Assembly (NCBI RefSeq): GCF_000468755.1
Contig: NZ_AWEZ01000044.1
Span: 1 to 64,000 of the forward strand
Length of the DNA stretch: 64,000 bases
Direction: 5' to 3'
From: Olsenella profusa F0195
Lineage (GTDB): Bacteria; Actinomycetota; Coriobacteriia; Coriobacteriales; Atopobiaceae
In this document: piece by piece, positions 35,852-44,680 of the stretch
Numbering within the stretch: position 1 is the stretch's first letter
Layout: the number at the start of each line of letters is the position of its first letter
The notes under the pieces: generated by a model
Database searches by the model: none
Seen by the model: the letters and a program-made list of their open reading frames with translations, nothing else
What the model was told of the DNA's origin: nothing
Translations under genes and position numbers: made by a program

Positions 35852-37158
35852 GCGAGTGTGAGCCCCCTCAAGCTAGGCTCACAGAAGGGCAGATGGTTTT
35901 GAAACTTTCAACTCAGACAGTCTGTTTTTCCATTCATGGGATTCCAGTGGTGGGTAACCTGAAGACAGGTAGTGTCATCGGTCTCACGGCAGAGGGGCGG
36001 GATACGTGCGCGCTCATGGCGAAACGCAATGTACCCTATGAGGAGCTACCATTGAGCTGCAAAGAGCTTGCGGAGCACCTTAGGGATGGAGGATACCTTG
36101 AGGAAGGCGCCGCCACGGCCTCGGAGATTCCGCCCATCCAGTCGGCCTACCTCCATGTCACACAGCGCTGCAACCTCTCCTGCAGATTCTGTTACTCAAA
36201 GAGGTCGGACAGGAATGTCCTACCTGACCCTCCCTTGGAAGGGCTCTATGCCGCAATTGACTTTCTCGCCACACTCGGCGTGAGACACCTCGTCATCTCT
36301 GGCGGAGAACCCTTCCTTAGACCTGGTCTCCAAGAGATTGTCAGTCATGCGAAGTCATCAAATATTAAGAACGTCATCATCCTAACGAACGGGCTCTTGA
36401 TCAACCCATCGGTTGTACGGCCACTGGCCAAGCTGGTTGATTGTATAGCTGTTGCCTTCGATGGCATCTCCGCAGAGTCAGAGGCATTCCTCCGGAACAG
36501 ACAACACTTCTCATCCCTTGCCCAGGCGATACGAACAATCCAGCAGGAGGACATAGAGGCACGGATCCTGCCAACCATACATGGGAGAAACGTCGATGAC
36601 ATAGAGCACTACGAAAGGCTCGCTAAGGAGCTGGGGGCAACAGTAAGCTACAGCCTGCTCCTCGCCTCCCCTCAAGACGGCGGCGCATTCATGCTATCTG
36701 ACGCCCAACTTGCCCGACTTGGAGAGCTCTCTTCACAAGGCGCATTTTCCTACAGCAGCGACGCATACACATCGGAAGCCGTAGCTCTCTCCGTCCGGCA
36801 TTTCTGTGGCGCCGGCACGAGAACCCTAAGCATCGCTGCAGACGGCAGTATCTATCCCTGCCACATGCTGCATGACGAACGTTTCTGCATGGGCAATGCC
36901 TTCACCGATACACCGGAGAGCGTCATGGGGGGCAAGGTTGCACAAGACTTCCGCCAGCTTGATGTGCGGCACCTTGGCCGATGCAAAACATGTGAGACAA
37001 AATATCTCTGTGGCGGCGGTTGTCGTGCACGAGCGCTCCTGCACGAAAAGAGTATCATCGGGCATGACCCATACTGTAGGCTCTACCACACCTATTACCG
37101 ATGTCTGGGAAGACAGTTGGCAAGCTATCTTGGAAAGGAAGACAAAGATGCTGTTTGA
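35848..37158 (+). CDS. radical SAM/SPASM peptide-maturase-like enzyme with RRE-like N-terminus
   Basis: The 436-aa protein is a radical S-adenosylmethionine enzyme. The first cluster motif CNLSCRFC (CX3CX2C) has Cys at 108, 112 and 115. ISGGEPFLR is the SAM-binding GGE motif. The C-terminal SPASM region runs from FCGAGTRTLSIAADG through IYPCHMLHDERFCMGN to CKTCETKYLCGGGC and DPYC, giving enough Cys for two more clusters. Residues 15-90 look like a PqqD-type peptide recognition element (winged helix, LTAEGRDTCALMAKR, ELAEHLRDGGYLEE). Enzymes of this build modify ribosomal peptides. The start overlaps the ABC ATPase by 4 bp, so it belongs to the bacteriocin operon. The likely substrate is the lactococcin-like peptide, by inference; no other precursor was found. 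Confidence 0.82.
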   Translation: MSECEPPQARLTEGQMVLKLSTQTVCFSIHGIPVVGNLKTGSVIGLTAEGRDTCALMAKRNVPYEELPLSCKELAEHLRDGGYLEEGAATASEIPPIQSAYLHVTQRCNLSCRFCYSKRSDRNVLPDPPLEGLYAAIDFLATLGVRHLVISGGEPFLRPGLQEIVSHAKSSNIKNVIILTNGLLINPSVVRPLAKLVDCIAVAFDGISAESEAFLRNRQHFSSLAQAIRTIQQEDIEARILPTIHGRNVDDIEHYERLAKELGATVSYSLLLASPQDGGAFMLSDAQLARLGELSSQGAFSYSSDAYTSEAVALSVRHFCGAGTRTLSIAADGSIYPCHMLHDERFCMGNAFTDTPESVMGGKVAQDFRQLDVRHLGRCKTCETKYLCGGGCRARALLHEKSIIGHDPYCRLYHTYYRCLGRQLASYLGKEDKDAV

Positions 37159-37221
37159 ATCAATGAACTGTGCGTGCTGTCTCCACATAGGCAGGTTTCA
37201 TATTGGCTATTAGGAGATGCA

Positions 37222-37725
37222 TTGGCTACGGAAATCGAGAGAGAATATCATAGAGCACGGTGCGTAGTACATGTAAGTACGATTGTGATGTATGCTGTGG
37301 CGCTCCTTGAGCTTGTTATTCTCGTTCTTTTCTTATGCGCATTTCTAGAGGTGGGGGTATCCGAGCAGATGCCCCTAGCATGTTGGCTTGGTCATTTTGT
37401 CTACTCTATCGTTTCTATCATGATGGCATTCTGTCTCGTTGGTTTTCTACGCCATTTCTATCGAGACCCTCTCCCCTTTGGAGCACGTCAGTCACAGCGC
37501 TTGATTGTGGCAGGTTTCCTGCTCATTGTCACGATCGTGTTAGGAGGGCTTCTGCCAAATATAGGGGAGATTCCTGTTTCGAATAATGTCATTCCCATCT
37601 TCGTCTCAACAGAAAGGGGCGGCATTGAGCTGAATGCTGTCATCCTCGCTGTCTTCCTCTTTTGTCTCGCATACTTGGTACGGTATGGGAATGCCCTCAA
37701 AGAGGACTCTGACTCCATACTGTAA
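37222..37725 (+). CDS. DUF2975-like membrane protein
   Basis: This 167-aa protein has four membrane helices (VSTIVMYAVALLELVILVLF, LACWLGHFVYSIVSIMMAFC, RLIVAGFLLIVTIVLGGLL, GIELNAVILAVFLFCLAYLV), the layout of DUF2975. TTG 37222 has a TAGGAG ribosome site and is preferred over GTG 37174. A YozG-type regulator follows 42 bp later; the pair occurs together in many Firmicutes and Actinobacteria and probably acts as a membrane sensor or immunity unit with its own regulator. It lies 63 bp after the radical SAM gene. Confidence 0.75.
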   Translation: MATEIEREYHRARCVVHVSTIVMYAVALLELVILVLFLCAFLEVGVSEQMPLACWLGHFVYSIVSIMMAFCLVGFLRHFYRDPLPFGARQSQRLIVAGFLLIVTIVLGGLLPNIGEIPVSNNVIPIFVSTERGGIELNAVILAVFLFCLAYLVRYGNALKEDSDSIL

Positions 37726-37767
37726 TGGCAGTATCTTCTCATTCCAATCATGCGAGGGGGCGGGAGC

Positions 37768-38049
37768 GTGCCTATAGTCATGCGACTTGATCGAGTCATG
37801 GCAGAACGTAAGATTACATCGACAGAACTTGCCGAACGAATTGGTACTTCAACGGTCAACCTGTCCAACATCAAGAATGGGAAAATACGTGGCGTGCGTT
37901 TCTCCACACTCGAGGCCCTCTGCCAGGTGCTTAACTGCAAACCGGGCGATCTCATCGATTATCTCACCCCCGAGGAGGATGCTGCCGAACATGAACTAGG
38001 AGAGATTCGCGAATGGAACTACGGCAAGCGAACTAGTCGAGAGACATAG
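37768..38049 (+). CDS. YozG-like HTH regulator
   Basis: This 93-aa Xre/Cro-type protein reads MPIVMRLDRVMAERK at its start, then the helix-turn-helix ELAERIGTSTVNLSNIKNGK and the C-terminal LEALCQVLNCKPGDLIDY, the usual YozG form. GTG 37768 after GGGGGCGGGAG is preferred, because relatives open MPIV; ATG 37750 is the longer choice. It is paired with DUF2975 and placed at the end of the bacteriocin cluster, so it may regulate that cluster or the membrane protein alone. Confidence 0.8.
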   Translation: MPIVMRLDRVMAERKITSTELAERIGTSTVNLSNIKNGKIRGVRFSTLEALCQVLNCKPGDLIDYLTPEEDAAEHELGEIREWNYGKRTSRET

Positions 38050-38184
38050 CTGCAAAGTTATCGACTCTCACACATACACATGAATCCAATCATCTGGCGT
38101 CATCTTTTTCTCGGATACTTTCCTCGGTGCCAATGCCGTATAGTGGACACAGCAATTTGCCCTCCCCCCTCACGGAGGAACACC

Positions 38185-39066
38185 ATGGCCGACTACGTTC
38201 TCACCTGCTGCTCCACCTGTGACCTTACTCCTGTCCACCTCGATCGGCTGGGAATCAGGTACGTCTACTTCAACTATGAGCTCGACGGCGAGCAGTGTAA
38301 GGACGACTTCGGCCGTACCCACACCCAGCACGAGCTGTACCGGCGGATGCGTGCGGGGGCGACCGTACGCACGTCGCAGGTGAGTGCGGGCGAGTACCTG
38401 GACCTCTGGCGCTCCCTGCTCAAGGCAGGCAAGGACGTGCTGCATGTCGCCCTGTCCTCGGGCATCTCGGGAACGTACGGCTCGGCGTGCACGGCACGTG
38501 ACGCCATCCGCCAGGAGTTTCCCGAACGCAGGATCGAGGTCATCGACTCGCTCTGCGCGTCATCGGGCCTGGGCCTGCTGCTGGACACGCTGGCTGGCCT
38601 GCGCAACGACGGTATGAGCATGGACAGGCTCGTTGCCTGGGCAGAGGCTCACAAGGCCGAGGTGAACCACTGGTTCTTCTCCAGCGACCTCACCTTCTTC
38701 GTGCGCGGCGGGCGCATCTCGCGTGCGGCGGGAGCCATGGGTGGGCTCCTCAGGATCTGCCCCGTCATGGAGATGGATGACGAGGGGGCCCTGCAAGTGC
38801 GCGAGAAGGTGCGTACCAAGCTGCGCGCCCAGCGGCGCATGGTCCGCAAGATGCATGAGCTTGCACAGGGTGGGGATGGGTATGCGCGCAAGGTCTTCAT
38901 CAGCCATTCCGACTGCCTGAGAGACGCTCGGGGCGTCGGGGATCGCATCGAGCGGGAGTTTCCTCACCTGGACGGCCACGTGCACTACTTTGACATCGGC
39001 ACCACCATCGGCTGTCACACCGGACCAGGCACCGTGGCCCTCTTCTTCTGGGGAACGCGGCGGTAG
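38185..39066 (+). CDS. DegV-family fatty-acid-binding protein
   Basis: This 293-aa cytoplasmic protein binds fatty acids and, as FakB-type proteins do, presents them to a fatty acid kinase. Motifs: the start DYVLTCCSTCDLTP, TSQVSAGEYLDLWRSLL, the lipid-contacting SSGISGTYGSA, and the C-terminal GTTIGCHTGPGTVALFFWG. ATG 38185 follows CGGAGG. The 3' end overlaps the convergent murI gene by 52 bp, so the two share coding DNA on opposite strands. Confidence 0.88.
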   Translation: MADYVLTCCSTCDLTPVHLDRLGIRYVYFNYELDGEQCKDDFGRTHTQHELYRRMRAGATVRTSQVSAGEYLDLWRSLLKAGKDVLHVALSSGISGTYGSACTARDAIRQEFPERRIEVIDSLCASSGLGLLLDTLAGLRNDGMSMDRLVAWAEAHKAEVNHWFFSSDLTFFVRGGRISRAAGAMGGLLRICPVMEMDDEGALQVREKVRTKLRAQRRMVRKMHELAQGGDGYARKVFISHSDCLRDARGVGDRIEREFPHLDGHVHYFDIGTTIGCHTGPGTVALFFWGTRR

Positions 39067-39839
39067 CCTAACCCCATCTCGAAGAACTGCTGGTAGCGGT
39101 CGAGGACACCGGGCTCATGGAGGCTCGAGCGGAACGCGACCGTGCCTGGGGCGTCGGATTCGTTGAGCATGCCGTCTTTGGCCAGAAGGCTTCCCACCCG
39201 GCGTGCGGTGCCGTCTCCCCCATCGAAGAACGGCACGTCACCAAGCACGTCCGCGATCTGGTGCCGCACGAAGGGATAGTGCGTGCATCCCAGCACGACG
39301 GAATCCACACCCCCACGATACCGGCCGACCAGGTTCTCGATCAGCTCGTGCAGGTCGGCCCCGTCAAGCTCGCCCTGCTCGATGCGCTGGGCCAAGCCCT
39401 CGCAGGGCGCCTCGATGATCTCCGAGTCGCTTCCGTACGTGTGGGCCAGATGCTGGAACTTGTCCATGCGCAGGGTGACGGGGGTGGCCATCACGAGGAT
39501 GCGGCGATGCGGGTCGTGCTCCGTGGCCGGCTTGAGTGCCGGCTCCACGCCCACGATGGGGAGGCTGGGCAGCTCGTCCCTGAGCGCGGCGGCCGCAACG
39601 CTCGTCGCGGTGTTGCATGCGATCACGATGGCCTTGGCTCCCTCGTCCACCAGGTCACCAACGATCTGGCGCGCATAGCCCAGGATCTGCTCGGGGGTCT
39701 TCTCGCCATAGGGGTTGTGGGCGGAGTCGCCAAAGAAGACGAAGTCCTCGTGTGGAAGCTGACGCACGAGGTGATGCAGCACGCTGATGCCGCCCAGACC
39801 GGAGTCGAAGACCCCAATGAACCCGCCCTTGTCCGCCAT
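39015..39839 (-). CDS. murI: glutamate racemase
   Basis: It makes D-glutamate for peptidoglycan. The 274-aa protein shows the N-terminal GVFDSGLGG motif with the catalytic Asp/Ser, the first catalytic Cys in IVIACNTATSVAA and the second in VLGCTHYPF. ATG 39839 has an AGGGAGAGGCG ribosome site; the longer frame upstream lacks one. It is a cofactor-independent racemase. It overlaps degV tail to tail by 52 bp, and a repeat element lies upstream of its promoter. Confidence 0.92.
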   Translation of the reverse strand: MADKGGFIGVFDSGLGGISVLHHLVRQLPHEDFVFFGDSAHNPYGEKTPEQILGYARQIVGDLVDEGAKAIVIACNTATSVAAAALRDELPSLPIVGVEPALKPATEHDPHRRILVMATPVTLRMDKFQHLAHTYGSDSEIIEAPCEGLAQRIEQGELDGADLHELIENLVGRYRGGVDSVVLGCTHYPFVRHQIADVLGDVPFFDGGDGTARRVGSLLAKDGMLNESDAPGTVAFRSSLHEPGVLDRYQQFFEMGLGYRRVPQKKRATVPGPV

Positions 39840-39918
39840 CGCCTCTCCCTGGTCGTTGCCGCCATCCACTATACGGCGTTTCCCCGGCAGCCATTGTGAG
39901 TCGTATGCATTTCTGAGG

Positions 39919-40021
39919 GAGTCGTTCGCACTTTTCTGGAGTGGCATGTTGCGGTACCCCAGGTAGATAGCTTATTGTTATAGCAGCAAGCGCCCATTGC
40001 ACCCGAAAAAGTGCGAACGAC
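39919..40021. repeat. inverted-repeat element, copy C (103 bp)
   Basis: It is bounded by GAGTCGTTCGCA (39919-39930) and TGCGAACGAC (40012-40021); an extra GAGTCGTATGCA copy of the end lies at 39898-39909. In the opposite orientation its interior reads TATCTACC after an AATAAGC stretch, as in copies A and B. It lies in the gap between murI and the ABC exporter genes. Confidence 0.75.
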
Positions 40022-40030
40022 CCGAAACCG

Positions 40031-41689
40031 TTAGCTTACGCGACCGGCGTCCATGGAGAACGTCTGGTCCGCCACGGCCATGGTGCTCGCCCGGTGGCTC
40101 ACGAGCAGCACGGTGCGCGCCCCTCGCTGCCCGTCCAGGCTCCGCAGGATGACGCCCTCGTTGAGCGAGTCCAGGCTGCTCGTGGGCTCGTCCAGGATGA
40201 GGAAGGGCGCATCGTGCAGGAACGCCCGTGCCAGGCCCAGCCGCTGCCTCTCGCCACCCGAGAGCGTGTCGCCCAGCTCCCCCACCTCGGTGTCATAGCC
40301 CTGGGGCAGGCCCATGATGAAGTCATGCACCGAGGCGGCATGACACGCCGCCTCGATCTGCCCCTGCGTGGCGTCCGGACGGGCGATCAGCAGGTTGTCC
40401 CTGATGGTGTCATGGAAGAGGTACGTGTCCTGCTCCACGAGCGCCTCGAGGTCGCGCAGGTTGCCCGTACGCACGGTGTCGATGCGCTGCCCGCTGATGG
40501 CGAGCTGCCCCTTGTCCACGTCCCAGAAGCGCATGAGCAGGCGGCAGAACGTGGACTTGCCCGAGCCGCTCCTGCCTGTGATGCCCACGATGCTCCCCTG
40601 CGGGATGTCCAGCGTCACGTCGTCCAGCACGCGCCCATCGTCGTATGAGAAGCCCACGCCGCGGGCGGTCGCACCGCCAAAGGCGATGTCCTCACCCTCC
40701 GTGACCTCCTCCACCACGGGCTCCTCGTCCAGGATGTCCAGCACGCGGCCCGCGGAGGCCAGCGTCCCCTGCAGCGTGGAGCCCAGGTTGGCCAGGGCGA
40801 CCACCGGCCCAAACGAGCTGAGCGTAGCCACCGTGGACACCACCACGGCCGATGCGCCCACGGCGCCCCCACGCCACAGCAGCACGCCCACGACAAGCTC
40901 TGCCAGGGAGCAGGCCGTGATGGCCGCACCGGCGGCCATGGAGCCCGTCGTGGCGGCATCGCGGAGGTCGCGCTGCGTCTCCACAAGCTCCCGCGAGCGT
41001 GCGTCCAGCGTGCCCAACCGCGCCGCACCCGCATCAAACTGCAGCACCTCGGCAAGGCCTCGCAGACCGTCCAGCACGAACGTGGAGAGGCCCGCCGCCT
41101 GCTCGCGCGATGCCCTGCCGCCATCGCCCGAGAGCCACGAGACGAGCACGGGCACCACCACGCCCACCACGAGGTAGCCGACAAGCGCCACAAGCGCCAG
41201 CTGCCAGGAGATGGTCCCCAGGAGGGCCACCATGAGGGCACTCATGAGCACGGCGATGCAGATGGGCGAGATGGTGTGCGCAAAGAACACCTCGAGGAGC
41301 TCGATGTCCGCAGTGACCATCGAGACCAGGCTGCCGCGGTCGGCTCCCGCGAGCTTGGCGGGCGCAAGGCGCCTGAGACTGGCGAAGACCTCGCTGCGGA
41401 TGTGGGCCAGCAGCTTGAAGGCGATGTAGTGGTTGCAGCTCTGCTCCACGTAGTGCAGGACGCCACGGGCGATGGCCAGTGCGCAGAGGATGCCCACGCA
41501 GGCGCCCACGGAGAGCAGCGGTGCGCCGCTCACGAGCGAGACGGCCTCCCCCGCCGCAAGCACGGGCAGGAAGGTCGCACAGGCAAAGCCCGCCACGCCA
41601 CACGCCACGGAGATGACCATGAACCCCGCGAGCGGCTTGGTGAGACCCAGCATACGCCACATGATGCGCGCGTCATGCCTCTTCGTCAT
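40031..41689 (-). CDS. ABC exporter half-transporter, CydC-like
   Basis: This 552-aa protein has six membrane helices (about residues 20-310) fused to an ATPase domain: Walker A GRSGSGKSTFC, signature TLSGGERQRLGLARA, Walker B FLILDEPTSSLD, H-loop SHRAS. It is the partner of the preceding gene, whose stop it overlaps by 17 bp; the two form a heterodimer. The pair resembles CydDC, an exporter of cysteine and glutathione needed for cytochrome bd, but no cydAB is in the window, so the substrate is open. ATG 41689 follows GGAGGGCACCC. Confidence 0.82.
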   Translation of the reverse strand: MTKRHDARIMWRMLGLTKPLAGFMVISVACGVAGFACATFLPVLAAGEAVSLVSGAPLLSVGACVGILCALAIARGVLHYVEQSCNHYIAFKLLAHIRSEVFASLRRLAPAKLAGADRGSLVSMVTADIELLEVFFAHTISPICIAVLMSALMVALLGTISWQLALVALVGYLVVGVVVPVLVSWLSGDGGRASREQAAGLSTFVLDGLRGLAEVLQFDAGAARLGTLDARSRELVETQRDLRDAATTGSMAAGAAITACSLAELVVGVLLWRGGAVGASAVVVSTVATLSSFGPVVALANLGSTLQGTLASAGRVLDILDEEPVVEEVTEGEDIAFGGATARGVGFSYDDGRVLDDVTLDIPQGSIVGITGRSGSGKSTFCRLLMRFWDVDKGQLAISGQRIDTVRTGNLRDLEALVEQDTYLFHDTIRDNLLIARPDATQGQIEAACHAASVHDFIMGLPQGYDTEVGELGDTLSGGERQRLGLARAFLHDAPFLILDEPTSSLDSLNEGVILRSLDGQRGARTVLLVSHRASTMAVADQTFSMDAGRVS

Positions 41690-43496
41690 GGGTGCCCTCC
41701 TCGGAAGTCGACGCGATGACGAGCGTGTCGTCCGCATCCGGCGCCACGGGACGCGGAACGAAGTGCTCGAGCGCCTGCTGCGCCTCCCACAGGCCGCGGT
41801 AGACGTCGCAGTTGTCCAGCAGCTCCTCGTGCATGCCGGTACCCACCAGGCGGCCCCGATCCAGCACGTAGACCCTGTCGGCGTCCGTCACGTTGGCCAG
41901 GCGGTGGCTGATGAGGATGACGGCCTTGTAGCGCGCGATGGCGCGCACCGCCGCCATGATGGCCTCCTCGCTCTCCACATCGATGTTGCTCGTGGCCTCG
42001 TCCAGCACGTAGACGGGCGAGTCGTGCATGAGCGCGCGAGCCAGCGCCAAGCGCTGCCGCTGCCCACCGGAGAGGTTGGCGGCCCGCTCGTCCAGGCGCG
42101 TGCCAAGCCCCTCCTGCGTGCGCAGGAAGCCTGCCAGCGAGACGGCCTCCAGCACCTGCCACATCTGCTCGTCGCTCGCCATTGGATCACCCATGAGCAG
42201 GTTGTCGCGGACGGTGCCCGCGAAGAGGTAGCTTGCCGTGGGCACGATGGTCACGTAGTGGGCGAGGGCCGTGCGATCGAAGTCGGTGATGGGGCGCCCA
42301 CCCAACAGGACCGCACCCTCAAAGCCATGGGCCAGGCCCGCGAGCAGCGATGCGATGGTGGACTTCCCCGAGCCCGACTTACCCACGAGGGCCGTGATCC
42401 CCACGAGCGGCACGTCCAGCGACACGTCGTGCAGCACCTCGCGGCTGTCGTCCCACGAGAAGCTCACATGCCGCATGAGCAGGTGGTCTCCGGCATGCGG
42501 CCGCGCCGTTCCCGAGGGCGCGGGCTCCTCGAGATCCAGCAGGGCAAAGATCCTGTCCGAGGCCGCCATGCCGTTCATGGCAACGTGGAAGTACGACCCC
42601 AGCGTACGCATGGGACGGAAGAAGTCCGCGGAGAGCAGCACCACCACGAGGGCGGCAAAGAGATCGATGGATCCGCCGGCGAGCAGGGCCAGGGCCACGC
42701 CGATGCCCACGGCCGCACCGCCCAGCGCCACGACGTCCATCACGATGATGGAGTTGAGCTGCATGCGCAGCACCTTCATGGTGACCACGCGGAAGCGCTC
42801 GGCCTCCTCGTCCATGGCCTCATGGCGCCGTGCGTCGGCCTGGTAGATCTTGAGCGTCGTGAGGCCCTGCAGGTTCTCGAGGAAGGAATCGCCCAACGTG
42901 GTGTACTCGTCCCAGTACGAGGAGAGGGTACGCTTGGCCACCTTCTGCACCGCCATGATGACGAGCGGGATGAGCGGCACGAACGCCAGCAGCACGAGCG
43001 CCGCGGGCCATGCCGCAGGCACGAGGGCCAGGATGGCCACGAACAGCGTCAGCGGGGCCACAAGCGCATGGAACAGCTGCGGCAGGTACTGGCCGAAGTA
43101 GGTCTCCAGCTGCTCGCACCCCTCCACGGAGAGCTGCACGACCTCGGCCGTGGCAACCTGCTTGGTGTAGTCGGGCCCCAGGCGCAGGAGCTTCTCGTAG
43201 ATCCGGTGGCGCAGCTCGCGCTTGACGTCCGCCGATGCCGCGAAGCCCTCGCGCGAGGCGGCGCGCGTGGAGAGCACCTTTGCCACGAGGGCGATGGCGC
43301 CAACCACAAGCACGCGCACGAGGTTCACCGCATGGGTGGTGCTTATGTCACTTGCGCCCACAACGGCGAAAAGCGCCGAGGCCACCACCCACACCAGCAG
43401 GACGTCCGAGAGCAGGCCCACCCACTGCGCAGCCACCGTGAGCATCACGTGGCGCAGGGCGCCGGGCACCAGGTCAAACAGTCGTTTCCTCAGCAT
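41673..43496 (-). CDS. ABC exporter half-transporter, CydD-like
   Basis: This 607-aa membrane ATPase is the first gene of the exporter pair. The transmembrane domain runs from about residue 10 to 310 (EQLETYFGQYLPQLFHALVA is characteristic of CydD-like proteins). The ATPase domain has Walker A GKSGSGKSTIAS, signature NLSGGQRQRLALARAL, Walker B VYVLDEATSNID and H-loop SHRLA. ATG 43496 (MLRKRLFDL) is chosen because the upstream extension is not protein-like. The C-terminal tail of about 30 residues is acidic. Confidence 0.82.
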   Translation of the reverse strand: MLRKRLFDLVPGALRHVMLTVAAQWVGLLSDVLLVWVVASALFAVVGASDISTTHAVNLVRVLVVGAIALVAKVLSTRAASREGFAASADVKRELRHRIYEKLLRLGPDYTKQVATAEVVQLSVEGCEQLETYFGQYLPQLFHALVAPLTLFVAILALVPAAWPAALVLLAFVPLIPLVIMAVQKVAKRTLSSYWDEYTTLGDSFLENLQGLTTLKIYQADARRHEAMDEEAERFRVVTMKVLRMQLNSIIVMDVVALGGAAVGIGVALALLAGGSIDLFAALVVVLLSADFFRPMRTLGSYFHVAMNGMAASDRIFALLDLEEPAPSGTARPHAGDHLLMRHVSFSWDDSREVLHDVSLDVPLVGITALVGKSGSGKSTIASLLAGLAHGFEGAVLLGGRPITDFDRTALAHYVTIVPTASYLFAGTVRDNLLMGDPMASDEQMWQVLEAVSLAGFLRTQEGLGTRLDERAANLSGGQRQRLALARALMHDSPVYVLDEATSNIDVESEEAIMAAVRAIARYKAVILISHRLANVTDADRVYVLDRGRLVGTGMHEELLDNCDVYRGLWEAQQALEHFVPRPVAPDADDTLVIASTSEEGTHDEEA

Positions 43497-43750
43497 AGGG
43501 CCTCCAGCGGGGGAGCCGCGCCGCCAGGACGGATGGCCGTGCACGGCCTGCAGGCGAATCCCCCGTACGTGTTCGAACCCCTCAAGCATACCTAAAACGG
43601 CTTCGGCGCACCTGAATGAAGGAATGGGGCTTTCGCTGCTTTGCCGGCTTTGATGGGACGTGGACATGCGCATACTGGATACGTTGTCCTCTAGGGCATC
43701 GTCCCCCAGGGCATCGCGCACCCGCACAACCGACCATCAGAGGAGGCCCC

Positions 43751-44182
43751 ATGGGCAACGAGGGCAAGAAGGTCAAGGTCCACTACACCGGCACGCTGGA
43801 CGATGGCACCACGTTCGACTCGTCGCGGGACCGTGGCGAGCCGCTGGAGTTCACCTGCATGGCCGGCCAGATGATCAAGGGCTTTGACGCCGCCGTGCGC
43901 GACATGGCCGTGGGCGACAAGGTGACCGTGCACCTGGAGCCCAGCGAGGCCTATGGCGAGCGCCGCGGGGAGCTCGTGCAGGAGTTCCCCATGAGCCGCG
44001 TGCCGCAGGAGATGCGCGGCGTCACGGTCGGCGACAAGCTCATGCTGCGGTCCTCCCAGGGTCAGCCCGTGCCCGTGAGGGTGGCAAGGGTCACGCCCAA
44101 GGAGCTCTACCTGGACATGAACCACGAGATGGCCGGCAAGGCACTCAACTTCGAGATCGAGCTGCTCGAGGTGGAGGGGTAG
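43751..44182 (+). CDS. FKBP/SlyD-type peptidyl-prolyl isomerase
   Basis: This 143-aa cytoplasmic folding enzyme has the FKBP opening KVKVHYTGTLDDGTTFDSS, the inserted-flap region (PSEAYGERRGELVQEFP) and the closing FEIELLEVEG. The insert-in-flap region is typical of SlyD-like proteins, which combine prolyl isomerase and chaperone activity; no His-rich tail is present. ATG 43751 has a GAGGAGGCCCC ribosome site. Pth2 follows 29 bp later. Confidence 0.88.
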   Translation: MGNEGKKVKVHYTGTLDDGTTFDSSRDRGEPLEFTCMAGQMIKGFDAAVRDMAVGDKVTVHLEPSEAYGERRGELVQEFPMSRVPQEMRGVTVGDKLMLRSSQGQPVPVRVARVTPKELYLDMNHEMAGKALNFEIELLEVEG

Positions 44183-44211
44183 CCAACGTGCTTTTGGAAG
44201 GGCAGGGTGGC

Positions 44212-44649
44212 ATGGCGGTCTCGTCATACAAGGCGAAGCAGCTCATCGTCATGAGGCGCGACCTCAGGATGCGCAAGGGCAAGATCGCCGCCCAGGCGGG
44301 CCATGCCTGCGTGGAGGCCGTGCTCATGGCGCTGGTGCACGAGGGGCGCTGTGGCGAGCTGTGCGTGGACGCGGGTGGCCGGGTGTACCTGGACGATCCC
44401 CGCAAGCGCCACACGGCGCTCTACGACTGGTTCGACGCGGGCGTAGCCAAGGTGTGCGTGTACGTCGACTCGGAGGAGGAGCTGCTCGACATCGCGAACC
44501 AGGGTCGCGAGCGGGGCTTTCTCGTCTCGCTCGTCCGCGATGCTGGCCTCACGGAGTTCCATGGGGAGCCCACCTACACCTGCCTGGCCTTCGAGCCGCT
44601 GCGCGCCGAGGACATCGACCCCATCACCGGCGACCTCCCCCTGTACTAG
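44212..44649 (+). CDS. peptidyl-tRNA hydrolase, PTH2 family
   Basis: This 145-aa enzyme frees stalled peptidyl-tRNAs. Its start KAKQLIVMRRDLRMRKGKIA with QAGHACVEAVL is the PTH2 signature, and the C-terminal DAGLTEFHGEPTYTCLAFEPL completes the fold. PTH2 is chiefly archaeal and eukaryotic but occurs in Actinobacteria. ATG 44212 is preferred over GTG 44188. It probably forms an operon with the FKBP gene. Confidence 0.85.
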   Translation: MAVSSYKAKQLIVMRRDLRMRKGKIAAQAGHACVEAVLMALVHEGRCGELCVDAGGRVYLDDPRKRHTALYDWFDAGVAKVCVYVDSEEELLDIANQGRERGFLVSLVRDAGLTEFHGEPTYTCLAFEPLRAEDIDPITGDLPLY

Positions 44650-44680
44650 GAACGCCAGAACCAAGAGAGCCCGGATGGAC

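Noticed and set aside
40031-43496. Naming the exporter pair cydDC outright
   Set aside because: Sequence style fits, but without cydAB nearby the substrate cannot be inferred, so only CydD-like and CydC-like are used.
41472-43595. 707-codon plus-strand frame opposite the CydD-like gene
   Set aside because: Antisense shadow rich in His, Arg and Gln; the minus strand carries complete ABC transporter motifs.
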